This document shows positions 10,689 to 21,188 of a stretch of DNA of 64,000 nucleotides, piece by piece. A program made the position numbers and the translations under genes. Below the pieces are notes generated by a model, which was not told where the DNA came from, made no database searches, and saw nothing but the letters and a program-made list of their open reading frames with translations. How positions within the stretch are numbered: position 1 is the first letter of the stretch; every line of letters begins with the position of its first letter. The stretch is from Craterostigma plantagineum (taxonomy: Eukaryota > Streptophyta > Magnoliopsida > Lamiales > Linderniaceae), in NCBI GenBank assembly GCA_027422505.1, contig JAPQWV010000017.1:14819501-14883500 (forward strand). Reading direction: 5' to 3'.

Positions 10689-12064
10689 TGATCGACACGT
10701 GGTGTGTGAATGAAAATGTGCGACAAGTAATAAATAAAACGTATACTAAATTACTATCACCGACGTGCGATAGGCAGTGAACCTATCGTTTGTAGTGCAG
10801 TAGAGTGAGTAGACGAGTATCGAACACGAGGAATAAATCAAGTACTAGTAATTACCTATCGACTCGATATTTAGCCTAAATAAAATACGCAGATTTTTGA
10901 TGACTTAACCTAACACTTACCCCTAAATCGACTAGAAATTCAAAGGACACGTTAAACTGGTACGAAGCTTTCAGATAATAAAAAGTGCTCGGGATTCGAA
11001 TCCCGCTAGGTATTATTGGCTAAGACAATGAACTATCGCTCCTACGTGATTCTGACTAGATCGCAGTAATTTTCCTGCCCGCTCGCGAGTTTGCTGTCGC
11101 CCTAAACGCTCGCGGGGATCTAAAATTCATTAATTACTAACGGCGAGGATCGAGTATTTGCTTTCGCCCTATACTCGAATCCTATCTTCTACGAATGGCC
11201 TAATCGTTATTTAGCTGTCGCCCTAAACGATTTTCCAAACAATTACTTTAACACATAGACATATTAAAGCAACGAAACAATTTCATAGAACGATAAATAG
11301 TCAAAACACATAGTCACGATAATTAAAAGTCTTAACTACGAAATATCCTAGCGTTCATCTAATCCCAAACACAAAGGGAATTAGCTACGCATAATAGAAG
11401 GAAAAACAACTAAGGAAATAGAAATTAAGAGATAAGAACTCATAATCGTTGAAAGCTCAGGTAGATCTTTGTTCTTCGTTCACGTTTGCGTAGAACTCCG
11501 TCTCTCGCGCTCCGGGGCGTGATTCTGCGTTCTTTCGTGCTATTTTTCGTCTCTAGAGGGTTTAGGATTTGTATCCGATCGAAGTCCCTCTTTCTGAGTC
11601 GAATTTGGGCTTTTATACTAAATTTCGCACGGGTCACGGCCTGGGACATGGGACGTCACGGCCGTGACCATCACCCACTCTACGCGAGAATATCGAAACC
11701 ATGCGTCACGGCCAAGTGCATCGACGGTCACGGCCGTGACCATCACCAGTGGGCTTCTCTGCCTAGCGTCACGGCCAGACGCATTAAGCGTCACGGCCGT
11801 GACCATCATCCGCGCCCCGCTCTCTCGCTCACTGTCCCTCGTCACGGCCGTGACGCGTAATGCGTCTGGCCGTGACCGAGGGCAGTTTCGCCCTTTTTCG
11901 CGCCGTTTTGCTCCGTTTTCGCTCCTTTTCGCCCGAAACTCGTCCTAAGCTCCTTTAACATCAAAATAGGTGTAAATATGTTGAATAAATGCACAAAGTG
12001 ATTGCTAAAACTATGTTATACCCTAATAAAGTACTACGATAAACGCACTAAAATGCGTTTATCA
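10689..12064 (-). repeat. 5' LTR of the Athila element (1376 bp)
   Basis: Bounded by TGAT...ATCA on the element strand, starting at 12064 and ending next to the tRNA-Asp site. The outer 625 bp (11440-12064) equal 1-625. It contains the four GTCACGGCCGTGAC palindromes at 11655-11854. Near 10992 there is a perfect palindrome, GGGATTCGAATCCC, that resembles a tRNA T-arm/B-box. Confidence 0.93.
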
Positions 12065-12368
12065 AGATCCCATTCCTGGAAGAAGTTCGTGAACACATAT
12101 GGAGGTCACCGGACAAAGTCAAGAAGCCGAACGAGTCGAACTCGGAGGGATTTCTCACTAGGATCAGCAAAAGAGAATGACTTACCTCTGGATGCTGACC
12201 CAGACCAGATGTGAGGCTGGGGATGACCAAAGGACATGCAAAGAGTCACTATAAGAGTCTATCCTCGATATGCCAGCATCTGAGTGTCTTCTGTACTAAA
12301 TGAGGACTTCCAACACCATACTACGCCATCGAGCGAGTAGATAGAACTCGAGAAGAATTAAGCGAGAG

Positions 12369-12963
12369 CGACCTACCGTACCTCCCTGCAGAGGAGGTGT
12401 ACCATCTCTATCAACTATATGTAGAGAAGTACAAGGGTCCTCAAGGCTTCATCAAGAAAGAAGGACTCGAGGAACTCTACCGGTTCATGGTGCGCCACGT
12501 CAATTACTTCGCCGCACACGACCTTCATATGGCTCTGGAGAGTAACATGAAGAAGATCACATGACCGCCCCGCTCAACAAAGGACCTGAGATCGAAGGGC
12601 TTCCCAACAATCACGTACACATCAGCTAATCTTATGCATCACCTACCACAAGCCAATTGCTAAGAAGACCAGGTTGATTCTGAAGACTGAAGTTCATAAG
12701 TTTTGTGACGGGACTCTCAACGTCATCAGACAGAAGTTAGAGAAGATGATGGAAGAGATCAATAGAGACACGATGTTGCATATTCGCAGGTTTGTGAGAG
12801 AGCAATCCCTCCTGATGGAACTACTTAATGACATCAAGGAGCGACTGAAGCTGATTAATACGCTCAGGAACTTCGAGCATGCGCTAGGCTTGCGCAGGTC
12901 GTACTATGCCAGACGAGGACTGACAGCGCGGAAGAGAAATCAAGCACAATGGGGGAGAATGTA
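12369..12963 (+). pseudogene. C-terminal ORF remnant of a LARD-type element
   Basis: Two conserved blocks are readable: LPAEEVYHLYQLYVEKYKG near 12372-12428, and after stops and frameshifts a 96-codon open frame 12674-12964 with FCDGTLNVIRQKLEKM and LGLRRSYYARRGLTA. This arrangement (a charged block, then K(F)xDGTL, then a basic block just before the polypurine tract) is familiar from non-autonomous plant LTR elements. I know of no assigned function. Stops such as that after ESNMKKIT (near 12563) show it is not a working gene. Confidence 0.6.
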
Positions 12964-13668
12964 GAATATCATTTCTAATTGTGCTTTGATTTATTAGCTG
13001 TCTTCGTAGATTGGCGCTTTTATTGTATTTTGTCCTTAGCTTAGGACTTTACTTGTTATTTATACCAAGTATGTTTGGTATAAATACTTGTACAAACGAT
13101 GAGCTTGTAGAATACCATTTGTAATTGTGCTTAATTTCATTAGTTGTCCTTGTAATTTGGGGCGTTTTGAATAGTAGTCCTTAGATTAAGATTAGATTGA
13201 TATTTATACCAAGTTTGTTTGGTATAAATACTTGTAAATCAATTTAGCTGAATAGAGAAAGTTTTTAGAATTGATCCGAAGGGCTTGCAATTCGATTTCT
13301 AGAGAGAGAGACAACAGTAACTTTCTCACTCTACTCAAATTCTCTCTCTTGTTCTTCATTTGAGTTTTTCGATCGAATTCAATTGTTTATCTAAACGATC
13401 GAATTACTATGAATTCTAGTCTAGGATCGTAGAGTTGTTAATCGTAGGACCTAATAGAGCTTAATAGAAGATTTTAGAAATTTAATCCGAAGGGCTACCA
13501 ATCTAATTTCTAGAGAGAGAAAGTAAGAAAACATTATCTCACTACAAGGTTTCTCTCTCGACGTTCTTCAAAGAAGGTTTTCGATCGAAATTTAATTCTC
13601 AGTAATTCTAATCGATTTCCTTAGGATTGAAGCCTAGGATCTTAGAGTTGATAAAATAGGACCTAACA
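12960..13668 (+). repeat. 3' LTR of the LARD-like element, interrupted by a solo LTR
   Basis: Starts TGTAGAATATC after the polypurine tract and ends ACCTAACA. Removing the inner LTR and one target duplication leaves about 353 bp, close to the 351 bp of the related LTRs. Both halves align with the inner LTR: the ATACCAA/TTGGTAT inverted repeat in the first half, the CCGAAGGGCT and GAGAGAGA stretches in the second. Confidence 0.85.
13106..13456 (+). mobile_element. Solo LTR nested inside a same-family LTR
   Basis: A 351-bp LTR starting TGTAGAATACC and ending GGACCTAATA (the final CA decayed to TA). It is flanked by the 5-bp target duplication GAGCT at 13101-13105 and 13457-13461. Its length equals the LTR at 30273-30623 exactly. 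Confidence 0.9.
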
Positions 13669-14414
13669 GATGATTTGAAGAACCGAATACCGAACCTAAA
13701 TCAATCGGTTCGGTTCGGTAATACCGAATTTTTTTCGGTTTATTTCGGTTATTTACCAAAATACCGAAGTTCAGAGAAAAAAAAATTGAATTTCCTGTGT
13801 TCCTGTAGGACGGCGGAGAGGAAGCCCATGAGGGCGACGCAGCAGAAGAACTTGGCGAACGGTGGCGCGCCCTTGGGGCAACGGCGGTTTCGATCCACTG
13901 CAAGCACGAGTGCACGACCTAAGAGCGGAGTCGTCGTTGCAGCCTTTTCGAAGAACCCTACAGCCGTTGCAGCTCCTCCTTTTCCTAATCAAAGCGAAAC
14001 TCTGTTTTTGGGAAGAGCGAGAGGTTGGGTTTGATTGGGGATTTTTCTGAGAAGAATCGTAAAGAGGAAGAAGGAATCGTGTAGAGGAAGAAGAAAGAGA
14101 ACCCTAAATTGAAAATAATTATTGGGGGCTGGTCTGTATATTATTGGTCTTTGTAGTGGGCTGTATATTATTAGGTTGTGTATTAAAAATATTATAATTG
14201 TATAAATTCAATATATTTTATTTTAAAATCAATAATTCGGTATACCGAAAATACCGAACCGAAAATCTTGTACCGAATAGAAATACCGAAATTTCAAAAT
14301 CATGTACTAAATACCGAACCGAAATTTAAAAATCGGTAATTCGGTTCGGTTCGGTTCGTACCGAAATTTCTTTTTGGTAATTCAATTCGGTAAACCGAAA
14401 TGTGCCCACCCCTA
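13669..14414. mobile_element. hAT-like non-autonomous element, left end lost, carrying a gene fragment
   Basis: Both ends are dense in CCGAA/TTCGG repeats and the right end reads GTGCCCACCCCTAG, that is, a TAGGGGTGGGCAC terminus on the minus strand, typical of plant hAT elements. The left terminus is absent because the LARD-like element begins at that edge, so it probably inserted into this one. The interior is GC-rich and carries the LBD fragment below. Confidence 0.6.
13800..13992 (-). pseudogene. Captured LOB-domain (LBD class II) gene fragment
   Basis: Minus-strand translation gives RSCNGCRVLRKGCNDDSALR, the start of a class II LOB domain with its C-x2-C-x6-C-x3-C finger; the last Cys is Ser here. 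A shifted frame gives CLQWIETA, and a third AKFFCCVALMGFLSAV, all in the right order for this family (normally CLQWIxxA...ATVFxAKFFGRAGLM). The start Met has become Ile (ATT), and at least two frameshifts are present. Upstream (14000-14100) is CT-rich and resembles a 5' UTR. It ends soon after the first conserved helix, so only the start of the gene was taken. LBD proteins are plant transcription factors; this copy cannot make one. Confidence 0.78.
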
Positions 14415-14499
14415 GTACCAAATGAAATAGTTAACACATAAGCCGTAGTTAATCATTCCTTTAGTTCTTCGAAACTTCTTTGACATTATTCTAATGTCG

Positions 14500-15370
14500 T
14501 TCGCATTCTTCTTTTTGACTTAGAATACACCAGAATGTCGTCAATAAATATGATCACGAATTGGTCTAAATAAGGTCGAAAACGTTACTCATCAACGTCA
14601 TAAAGATTGCTGGGGTATTCTTTAATTCAATGGCATAACTAGATGCTCATATTTTGTTCCAAAATAGTTTTTGGAATATTGCCGTTTGCAATCTCTAATT
14701 GATGGTGTCCCGACCTTAAGTCAATCTTGAAAAATAATTTGGAACCTTGCAGTTGATCGAACAAGTTGTCTATCCAAGGTAGCGGGCATTTATTTTCGTC
14801 GTTACCTTGTTTAACTGTCGGTAGTCAACGTAATCTAAGCGTACCATTCTTCTTTTTAATGAAGAGAACAAACGTTCTCCAAGTGATACGTTCGGTCACA
14901 CATACCCTCTGTCCAATAATTCTCTAAGATGTACCTTTAGTTTATTTAATTCGATCACTGTCATACCTAGCTGAAACTTAATGATAAACTTTGTATCCCA
15001 ATCTGGTGATGATTCAAACACTTCCTTAGGAAAATATCAGGATATTCACTAACTTCTGAAATATTTTCTACCTTTAGTCCATATAATTGCATACTTATAA
15101 TGTAAGTCAGATACCCTTTACATCCTTTATTTATTATCTTGGGTACTTCTAAATTTGATATTGGATGTGCTGTCCGTACATTCTTTCCTCCTTTGAATAT
15201 CATACGCAATTGATCCAAAGGAGACAACACAATTTCCTTGTTAAAACAGTCAAACTTCACTAAATATCGGTATAACCAATCCATACCTAGTATTACGTCG
15301 AAGTTTATTAAGGATATGACTAGTAAGGTTGCCTCTATCTCCACTCCGTTACTACTAACTTAACACTTCG
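14500..15370 (-). pseudogene. Chromovirus protease-RT relic
   Basis: Readable pieces in element order: FDVILGMDWLYRYLVKFDC (the C-terminal protease motif DVILGMDWL) in the 125-codon frame 14967-15344, then KGCKGYLTYII and SEYPDIF just before RT, then at 14513-14563 the RT catalytic box as FIDDILVYSK. Between them frames shift repeatedly. This is the PR-to-RT order of Tekay/Del-type elements. It is far more decayed than the other gypsy elements here, so older. Confidence 0.72.
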
Positions 15371-16176
15371 GGTGTACTGTATTTACTCTAACTACTTTAC
15401 CTATTGGAAGTCGATCATAAACCTTATTTTCTCCTTATACTATTCCTTGCGGTATTTGATGCCTAGACGCTATACACTCTTTCCATTAGGCGATACTTCG
15501 CCTTGCTTCCTTTACCACTCTGAAAGTTCCTAGATTCCATCTCCAACCTTTCGGCACGAATAACCGTTAATTTTCCATACAGCTCCATATCTAATAGCAT
15601 ATTACGATTTCAATTAACAAAGTCTTCCCTTAAATACTCGGCATTTATTCCTTCCAATGGCAACCATATGGGAAGCATACTAAAATAGTTGATTCTATAA
15701 TACTTCGTATTCATCTATCGACCTATTCCCTTATTTCCGTTCTAAAAATTCCTTTTCTCTCTGATCTTTATAAACCTCAGGCATGTAAGTATTATTAGAT
15801 TCTCTGAAGAAATCCTCCCAAATCCACATGGGCTTATACTTATACTATCTGGAACTATTTCCCATTATTCGTATACCTGTCCCTGTAAGAATGAGACTGC
15901 AACAGGAACTGTTATACGAATAAAGTTCACAATACCCATCTTTCTCAGCTTATCATACCATCGTTTACGGGAATTGTCAGGGGTTTCGACGCTCTTATTA
16001 CTTATGCGTACGAGATGAATGTGATTCAGGTACGGCCGGTCTTCCTTCTCCACCATATCATAAGTTCATCATGCTATATATGCATCGTTTCACTTTGCTA
16101 CCCTTTTCCTTAATATGCAAAACATTTTAAGGCAAACTAACATACCGTGCAATTGTCTACAGAAACTAAAGTCTAG

Positions 16177-16188
16177 GCTCTGATGCCA
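16177..16188 (-). other. Primer binding site, initiator tRNA-Met
   Basis: Minus strand TGGCATCAGAGC, one mismatch from the canonical TGGTATCAGAGC, next to an LTR edge at 16194. Confidence 0.7.
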
Positions 16189-16524
16189 CTACATGTAGCA
16201 CCCCGTTTCCGTTTTCCTTTTATTTACACAGCTAATACATTTTTCACATACAATTTTTTGATTTTCTTTTCCTTTCATAACCATTCCTTTTGAACATAAA
16301 CGGGGGCGTACATCTGTCTATTCCTTTCACTCATAACGTACATATATGTACAATATAATTGTTTTAACATCATATAGAAATCATACTAATGTTCCTTAAA
16401 CTATATGCAAACGAAAACTTCATAATTGAAATAATAATGCCGAAAAGTTTGTAATGCTAATGCCGAAAACTCTGGGGTTTATATCGAAAATTGTGTACCA
16501 AAATATACCGAAATCTTATGTATT

Positions 16525-16525
16525 A

Positions 16526-16569
<44 letters not shown>
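16525..16569. repeat. (AT)n microsatellite
   Basis: Nearly pure TA dinucleotide run of about 45 bp, at the approximate boundary between the chromovirus relic and the Helitron segment. Confidence 0.9.
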
Positions 16570-16571
<2 letters not shown>

Positions 16572-16673
16572 CTTACCGAAAACTTTATTAAGTGGAAACT
16601 AAGAACTTTGACATATTGAGATCGAGATTTTTGTGTATTAAAAAGGGGATGTGCAAGTCAACTACTATCAAGC

Positions 16674-17195
16674 TAAATTCTTGAACTCCCTCACACCAAA
16701 TGATTTGCCTCCCCATTGTTTGGTCCTAAAAAAGGATTGTCCAGTTATTTTGTTGCGTATTTTGGATCCGTCAGACGGAATTTGCAATGGAATCTGAATG
16801 GTTTGTAGATGATTCGAAGACAATGTCATCCATGCAGAAATTACAGTAGACCAGCACGCAACGAAAATACATTTTCATTCCAATACCGTTATCGCCAGTT
16901 GAAAATGAAGGATACCCTTTCACATTAAGAAGAAAACAATTTCCAGTTCGTAAGTGTTTTGCCATGATTATTAATAAAGCGCAAGGATAAAAACCATTCC
17001 ATTTGTTGGTGTATACTTACCTCAGCCAGTATTCTCCCATGGTGAGCTTTATGTTGCACCAGACACTATCTAGAGGAACTTCAATGTCTAATACTAGTTT
17101 TCATTAAACCGGGAAAAGTTCATGACGATGGCGGAACATGGACAAACAATGTTTTATATCCCGAAGTTCTAATTCGAGGTACATTCTATTAGATA
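16674..17195 (+). pseudogene. Helitron (Pif1-type) helicase C-terminus
   Basis: Readable motifs in order: FLNSLTPNDLPPHCLVLKK, CPVILLR-LDPSDG-CNG, FEDNVIHAEI, RRKQFPVRKCFAMIINKAQG (helicase motif with the INKAQG box), then in another frame QYSPMVSF-like sequence equal to PVFSHGELYVA, SRGTS and VHDDGGTWTNNV. This is the end of the RepHel helicase of plant Helitrons. In-frame stops (after CNGI, after MVCR) and frameshifts make it non-functional. A Helitron helicase separates it clearly from a cellular PIF1. Confidence 0.8.
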
Positions 17196-18570
17196 CTTGT
17201 TCGACTTAAATGTTATCCACGTAATTAGTTCGGCATATATCGAATTTATATTTATGGTTAACACATGTACATGTAGAGACGTCTGAGAACAATAACATTA
17301 ATGAAACAGATGCAGACCGCTCAGTGGATAGAGGTAACGTTTTTTCATCCTTCAATTAATTTTTTTTCGGAGGGACATCCTTCAATTAATTTAAATATGT
17401 GCATATACTTCATTGTTTTTATTTTTTATATCATTATAAACGAGGAATAGACATAATTATAAAAATACATGTATATATCATTTGTGCATATATATATCAT
17501 TTACGCCCTATTATTATACTTCTATTTTTTCCCGTAAGTCTCTTTGCCAATTCCGTTATATTACAACCTTTAAATGTATTTCTTATATTTATATATATGC
17601 ATATAATACTCACAAATTTTTAATTTTTATTTAATATTTGCTAAACCTTGAAACTTGCTAACATAACTCGGCTTAACGATGGATTTTCATCTACAAATTT
17701 TATCAAGACAGAAGGTTCAACCAGATAACTCCAACATATCTTACACGCGTGAGTTCAATATAGTTTTCCCCCTTAATCTATTTGCTGTTTCATTAGATTA
17801 CTGCTTTCAAATGTAATAATTAATGCACATACACACACCGTTCTTCTATAAAAATAATTCATCCAGGTTAATTAGTCGATTATTGAATTTTTTGTGGAAT
17901 TAACTATGAGACGATTATTGGTGCTAGCGTGTCATCTATTTTACTATGTGAAGTTGTTGAAGTTCCTTTTACAAACAGCAATTGAGTTCTTCAAAATTTA
18001 TAGTTACAATCCATTATTAATTTTTACTAATGGTTTAGTTAATAATGTAACCTAAATAATATATCTTTTTCATGTATATTCTTATTCAAATATGTGAGAT
18101 ATTATAATTCCCCCTGTCAAATAGTCGGAGGCACTAAACAACTTGACGTGATGCAGCTACAGGGAAGTAAAATACTCCATATGATGGACCGACCCTAATC
18201 GTTGAAAAATGCCATGCTCTCAAGAGATCGAAATATAAATGGTTGGTTTGCATTGAAATTTCATTACTCTTTCGTATAAATTATCAAATTTATTTTCTCC
18301 TTAAATTTTCTACTTCAATATGTTAATATTCATTTAATTTGTAGGATTATTACGAAAATTGCTGTATGAATTATCATTCACATGGCGGAGATATTTGCCT
18401 GGATAGGTTCCGTGATTTCTTCACATTATGGGTTTTACGCATTAAAAAATTTGTTTTTAATCGTCATTTAATCTTCTCTCTTCGTGCGTCATTTAATCGT
18501 CGTTCAATCTTCTCTAGTAAACATTTTAAATCTATTTCCAATAAGCTTGCCCGTTGCAAACCGAACCTAA

Positions 18571-19552
18571 GAGCATTTCCAACCGAGCTGGAAAACCGAA
18601 AAATAATTATTAATTTGCTCCAACCGATACCAAAAATCAAACCCAAAATGAGATTTATAATTTCTCTCTCCAGAAAAAACGCATCTTTGCGTTTAAAGTC
18701 AGTTATATGCGATGCAATTTTTTAATTTGCAATGGAGTACATAATTTTCACTTTATGTCAGAAAAAGACGAATGACAGTGACAACTTTGCATTATTTCTT
18801 TCGATTCCACCGTTATTGCAACGCTCCGCGTGTTCACAGTTTTGACCAGCATGTAATAAATAAATAATTTGAGAACATGGAAGAGACAATATACACACAC
18901 TAAAAGCTGCGTATTCACATGCGGCAGTGACATTTGAGGCAAAGTCTGATAAAAGGAAATGTCAGAAGTTTTTAAGGGATTAATATATTACTTTACACTG
19001 CTCCTATTTTACTTGTCCAAATTCATAAATAGTGAATTTGGCATTATTTTATTGATCAAGCTATCTGCCTATGGATAAATCATCCCCATATATCAATATT
19101 TTCTCCTTTAAAAATACAAATATGATACGATCTGTTATATTAACACAGTCATATGTAACAAGGATATATTGTCGTGTTATGTAGTTGTCGTGTTCCCGTG
19201 TTATGTAATTGTCGTGTTCTTAATAAATATTTTCAATTCATATGTATAAACAAAATTGTAGTTGTCGTGTTTTTAGTAAACATCAATCGATGCTTTTTAT
19301 ATGTATAAATATATTTTTATTATTAATTTTGTTAATTTTTCGATTAAATCTAAAATATATTTAGTAGTATAATTTGTAAATTTGTAAAAGATGTGGGTAG
19401 TATTAAAATCTGTAAAAATTGGTGTGGAAGTGAATATTACAAAACAGTCTATTGAGTTTGAGAATGAGTTGATCGGTTGGAGAAGAATTACTGCATTTTG
19501 AGTTTGAGAATGCGTTTGAGTTTGGGAATGCCTTTATCGGTTGGAGATAGTC
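18571..19552. mobile_element. PIF/Harbinger-type non-autonomous element
   Basis: Terminal inverted repeats gagcatttccaaccga (left) and, on the opposite strand, gactatctccaaccga (right) match at 13 of 16 bases. The 3-bp duplication TAA flanks both ends (18568-18570, 19553-19555), as expected for PIF/Harbinger. The right end repeats a TGAGTTTGAGAATG motif in tandem. No transposase is seen. Confidence 0.72.
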
Positions 19553-19648
19553 TAAGTAACCTCATAACTTTACTTTGATAGAATCTCATGGCCGTTTTAG
19601 CTATACAGTCTTCCTAAAATTTAATCAAGTATAAATAATAGGGGTGCA

Positions 19649-19675
19649 ACGTGCAACGCACGTGTTTCCTACTAG
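19649..19675 (+). other. Helitron 3' terminal hairpin and CTAG end
   Basis: ACGTGC-AAC-GCACGT forms a perfect 6-bp stem, followed by TGTTTCCTA and then CTAG/T. This matches the 3' hairpin plus CTRR rule for Helitrons. Confidence 0.8.
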
Positions 19676-20579
19676 TTTGATTTAAATTTTTGAAATGGCG
19701 ATTTTGATGATAATTATATATGGTTGCAGGGAGTTTAGTTGATAGATAGTATGGGATAGGTGGATTTATTGGTAGATTTATCTAAAGAAATATGAAATAA
19801 CACTATTTTTAAGATTGTTTCGCCATGAAAGACTGTATTGTTGTATGTACACATGACCAGCCTATATGCATTCAGATCCTCTCCCAAAGTTAAAATTATG
19901 ATACTAAATCGGTGCGATTTCGCATGTTCCTTTGTCAAACAACCGAATAGCTAGCATCTCTCTATTCTGTTGGAAAGGCCTTTCACAAACCATCTTCTTC
20001 CAAAGCGCTTTGCAAACCCATCGTGTTAACTTTGGGGGAATGAATATCGGAGCTAGACATAAAACATAGAAATCAAAATTACGAAATTTGATATTATAAA
20101 CACACATTTATAAATAACTAACATTCTACTGTTGTTGGAAAACTTGGAAGTAACGATATTGAACATGAACAAATCACTGACCTTAACGAATTTAACAATC
20201 CCAAATCAAGGCAATTTTTCACTCCACCAACCTCATATCAGGAGCAAAAGGAAAGGAGATGAAGATTAATTGCTTAGCTTGATTTTAACAAGGTTAATAT
20301 TCTTTGCATTAAAATATATTAGACTAATCTATCTATATGATTGTCACTGTAACACAAATTAAGAAAAAAGAGTGAACTCGCCCATGAAAATACTCCTATT
20401 AGCATTATTATATTATATTTTCTTCAACATACTCATAGAAAATGGCGACCACCAAGGATCGAGAACGACACGAGACACTACCCTGAAGAAGCCTGAAAAC
20501 CAAACTAGGCCAGCCGCAGCCTTGACCTCGGACATAGTCGCATTTTTATTTTCTCAAATGTGTTTTAAATTTTTCTAAA

Positions 20580-20980
20580 ATGTTTAAAGTATATCTTTTG
20601 TAAAGTAATAATTAAACTATTTTGTAATTTATAAATAACTTTCGAATATTTTATGTTAAATTTTTATTCATAATATTATTAATTAAAATATTTTATTAAA
20701 TTTTTAAAATTTCAGTGTTTAAAATAAATTACTAACCAAAGTTATCTTCATTTTGTAGAAATCATCTTCTACACCTTCTCTGTCATCATCAATGACCGAC
20801 TGATCCAAGATCCTGGGGCACTAAATCATTTTCTACACCTTCTCTATATTAATCTTTTTAATATTGCAAAAAAAAAAAAAAAAACAAACAAACAAAACAA
20901 TATACAAGAAATTTGACTTCCTACACAATTCATTTAAAAAATAATGTTTTCCAGTGAATTTAATGCGATAACAAATAAAA
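20580..20980. repeat. Third, diverged copy of the 46.7/49.6-kb repeat
   Basis: Shares the run cttctacaccttctct, gactgatccaagatcc, ggggcacta and acaattcatttaaaa, in order, with 46680-47040 and 49560-49920. It is more diverged than those two are from each other. It includes an A-rich run at 20869-20900. Confidence 0.7.
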
Positions 20981-21157
20981 TTAACTTCGATCGGCCAATT
21001 AAAAGCTATTGACTTTTTTATGGATCTTACGGACAACCCATTCGTACGATATAGTGTTACAGAAACCGAATCATACTATATAAAAATATCCTACACTATC
21101 CTTACAGGATATAACATAATCTTTCTTATATAAGAAAATTTAATTTTTTCTGTAAAA

Positions 21158-21188
21158 TACACACACGCACACACACGTGTGTGTGTTC
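21158..21188. repeat. (AC)n/(GT)n palindromic microsatellite
   Basis: An ACACAC run turning into GTGTGT at ACGT forms a near-perfect inverted repeat of about 30 bp. Confidence 0.85.

Larger units (their letters stand above)
1..12064 (-). mobile_element. Athila-lineage Ty3/gypsy LTR retrotransposon, 3' LTR cut by window edge
   Basis: In element order (right to left) I see a 5' LTR (10689-12064), a tRNA-Asp primer site, gag, a long open pol (PR-RT-RNase H-INT), a hairpin-rich spacer, an env-like ORF, a polypurine tract and the start of the 3' LTR. Pol without a chromodomain, the FMDD RT box and an ATHILA ORF-1-like protein after pol place it in the Athila lineage. The 625 bp visible in both LTRs read identically, so the insertion is recent. 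Lesions lie only in gag, so the element is probably dependent on other copies. It inserted into the element starting at 12065; the left flank is outside the window, so its target-site duplication cannot be checked. Confidence 0.93.
12065..13668 (+). mobile_element. 3' part of a large non-autonomous LTR element (LARD-like)
   Basis: Internal sequence 12065-12959, a polypurine tract (AATGGGGGAGA, 12948-12958) and a 3' LTR. The 5' part was separated by the Athila insertion and lies outside the window. Its LTR family is the same as that at 30273-30623, which is attached to a copia-type gag, so I infer a copia-derived non-autonomous element. Confidence 0.7.
14440..16500 (-). mobile_element. Decayed chromovirus (Ty3/gypsy), 5' half
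   Basis: RT and protease relics, a gag-sized region without readable frames (15370-16170), a tRNA-Met primer site and the start of a 5' LTR beginning TGTAGCACCCCG at 16194. The right LTR boundary is not visible; it fades into AT-rich sequence near 16500. Confidence 0.6.
16570..19675 (+). mobile_element. 3' portion of a Helitron
   Basis: Contains the helicase C-terminus and ends in a canonical Helitron 3' terminus: a short hairpin, then CTAG at 19672-19675 followed by T. The 5' TC end and the Rep domain are not in the window, so the left edge given is approximate. The 1.4 kb after the helicase (17196-18567) is AT-rich with no frame I recognise. A Harbinger-type element is nested at 18571-19552. 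Confidence 0.75.

Noticed and set aside
13771..13992. Intact LBD gene
   Set aside because: Start codon lost, one finger Cys replaced, at least two frameshifts, and the gene stops after the first conserved part.
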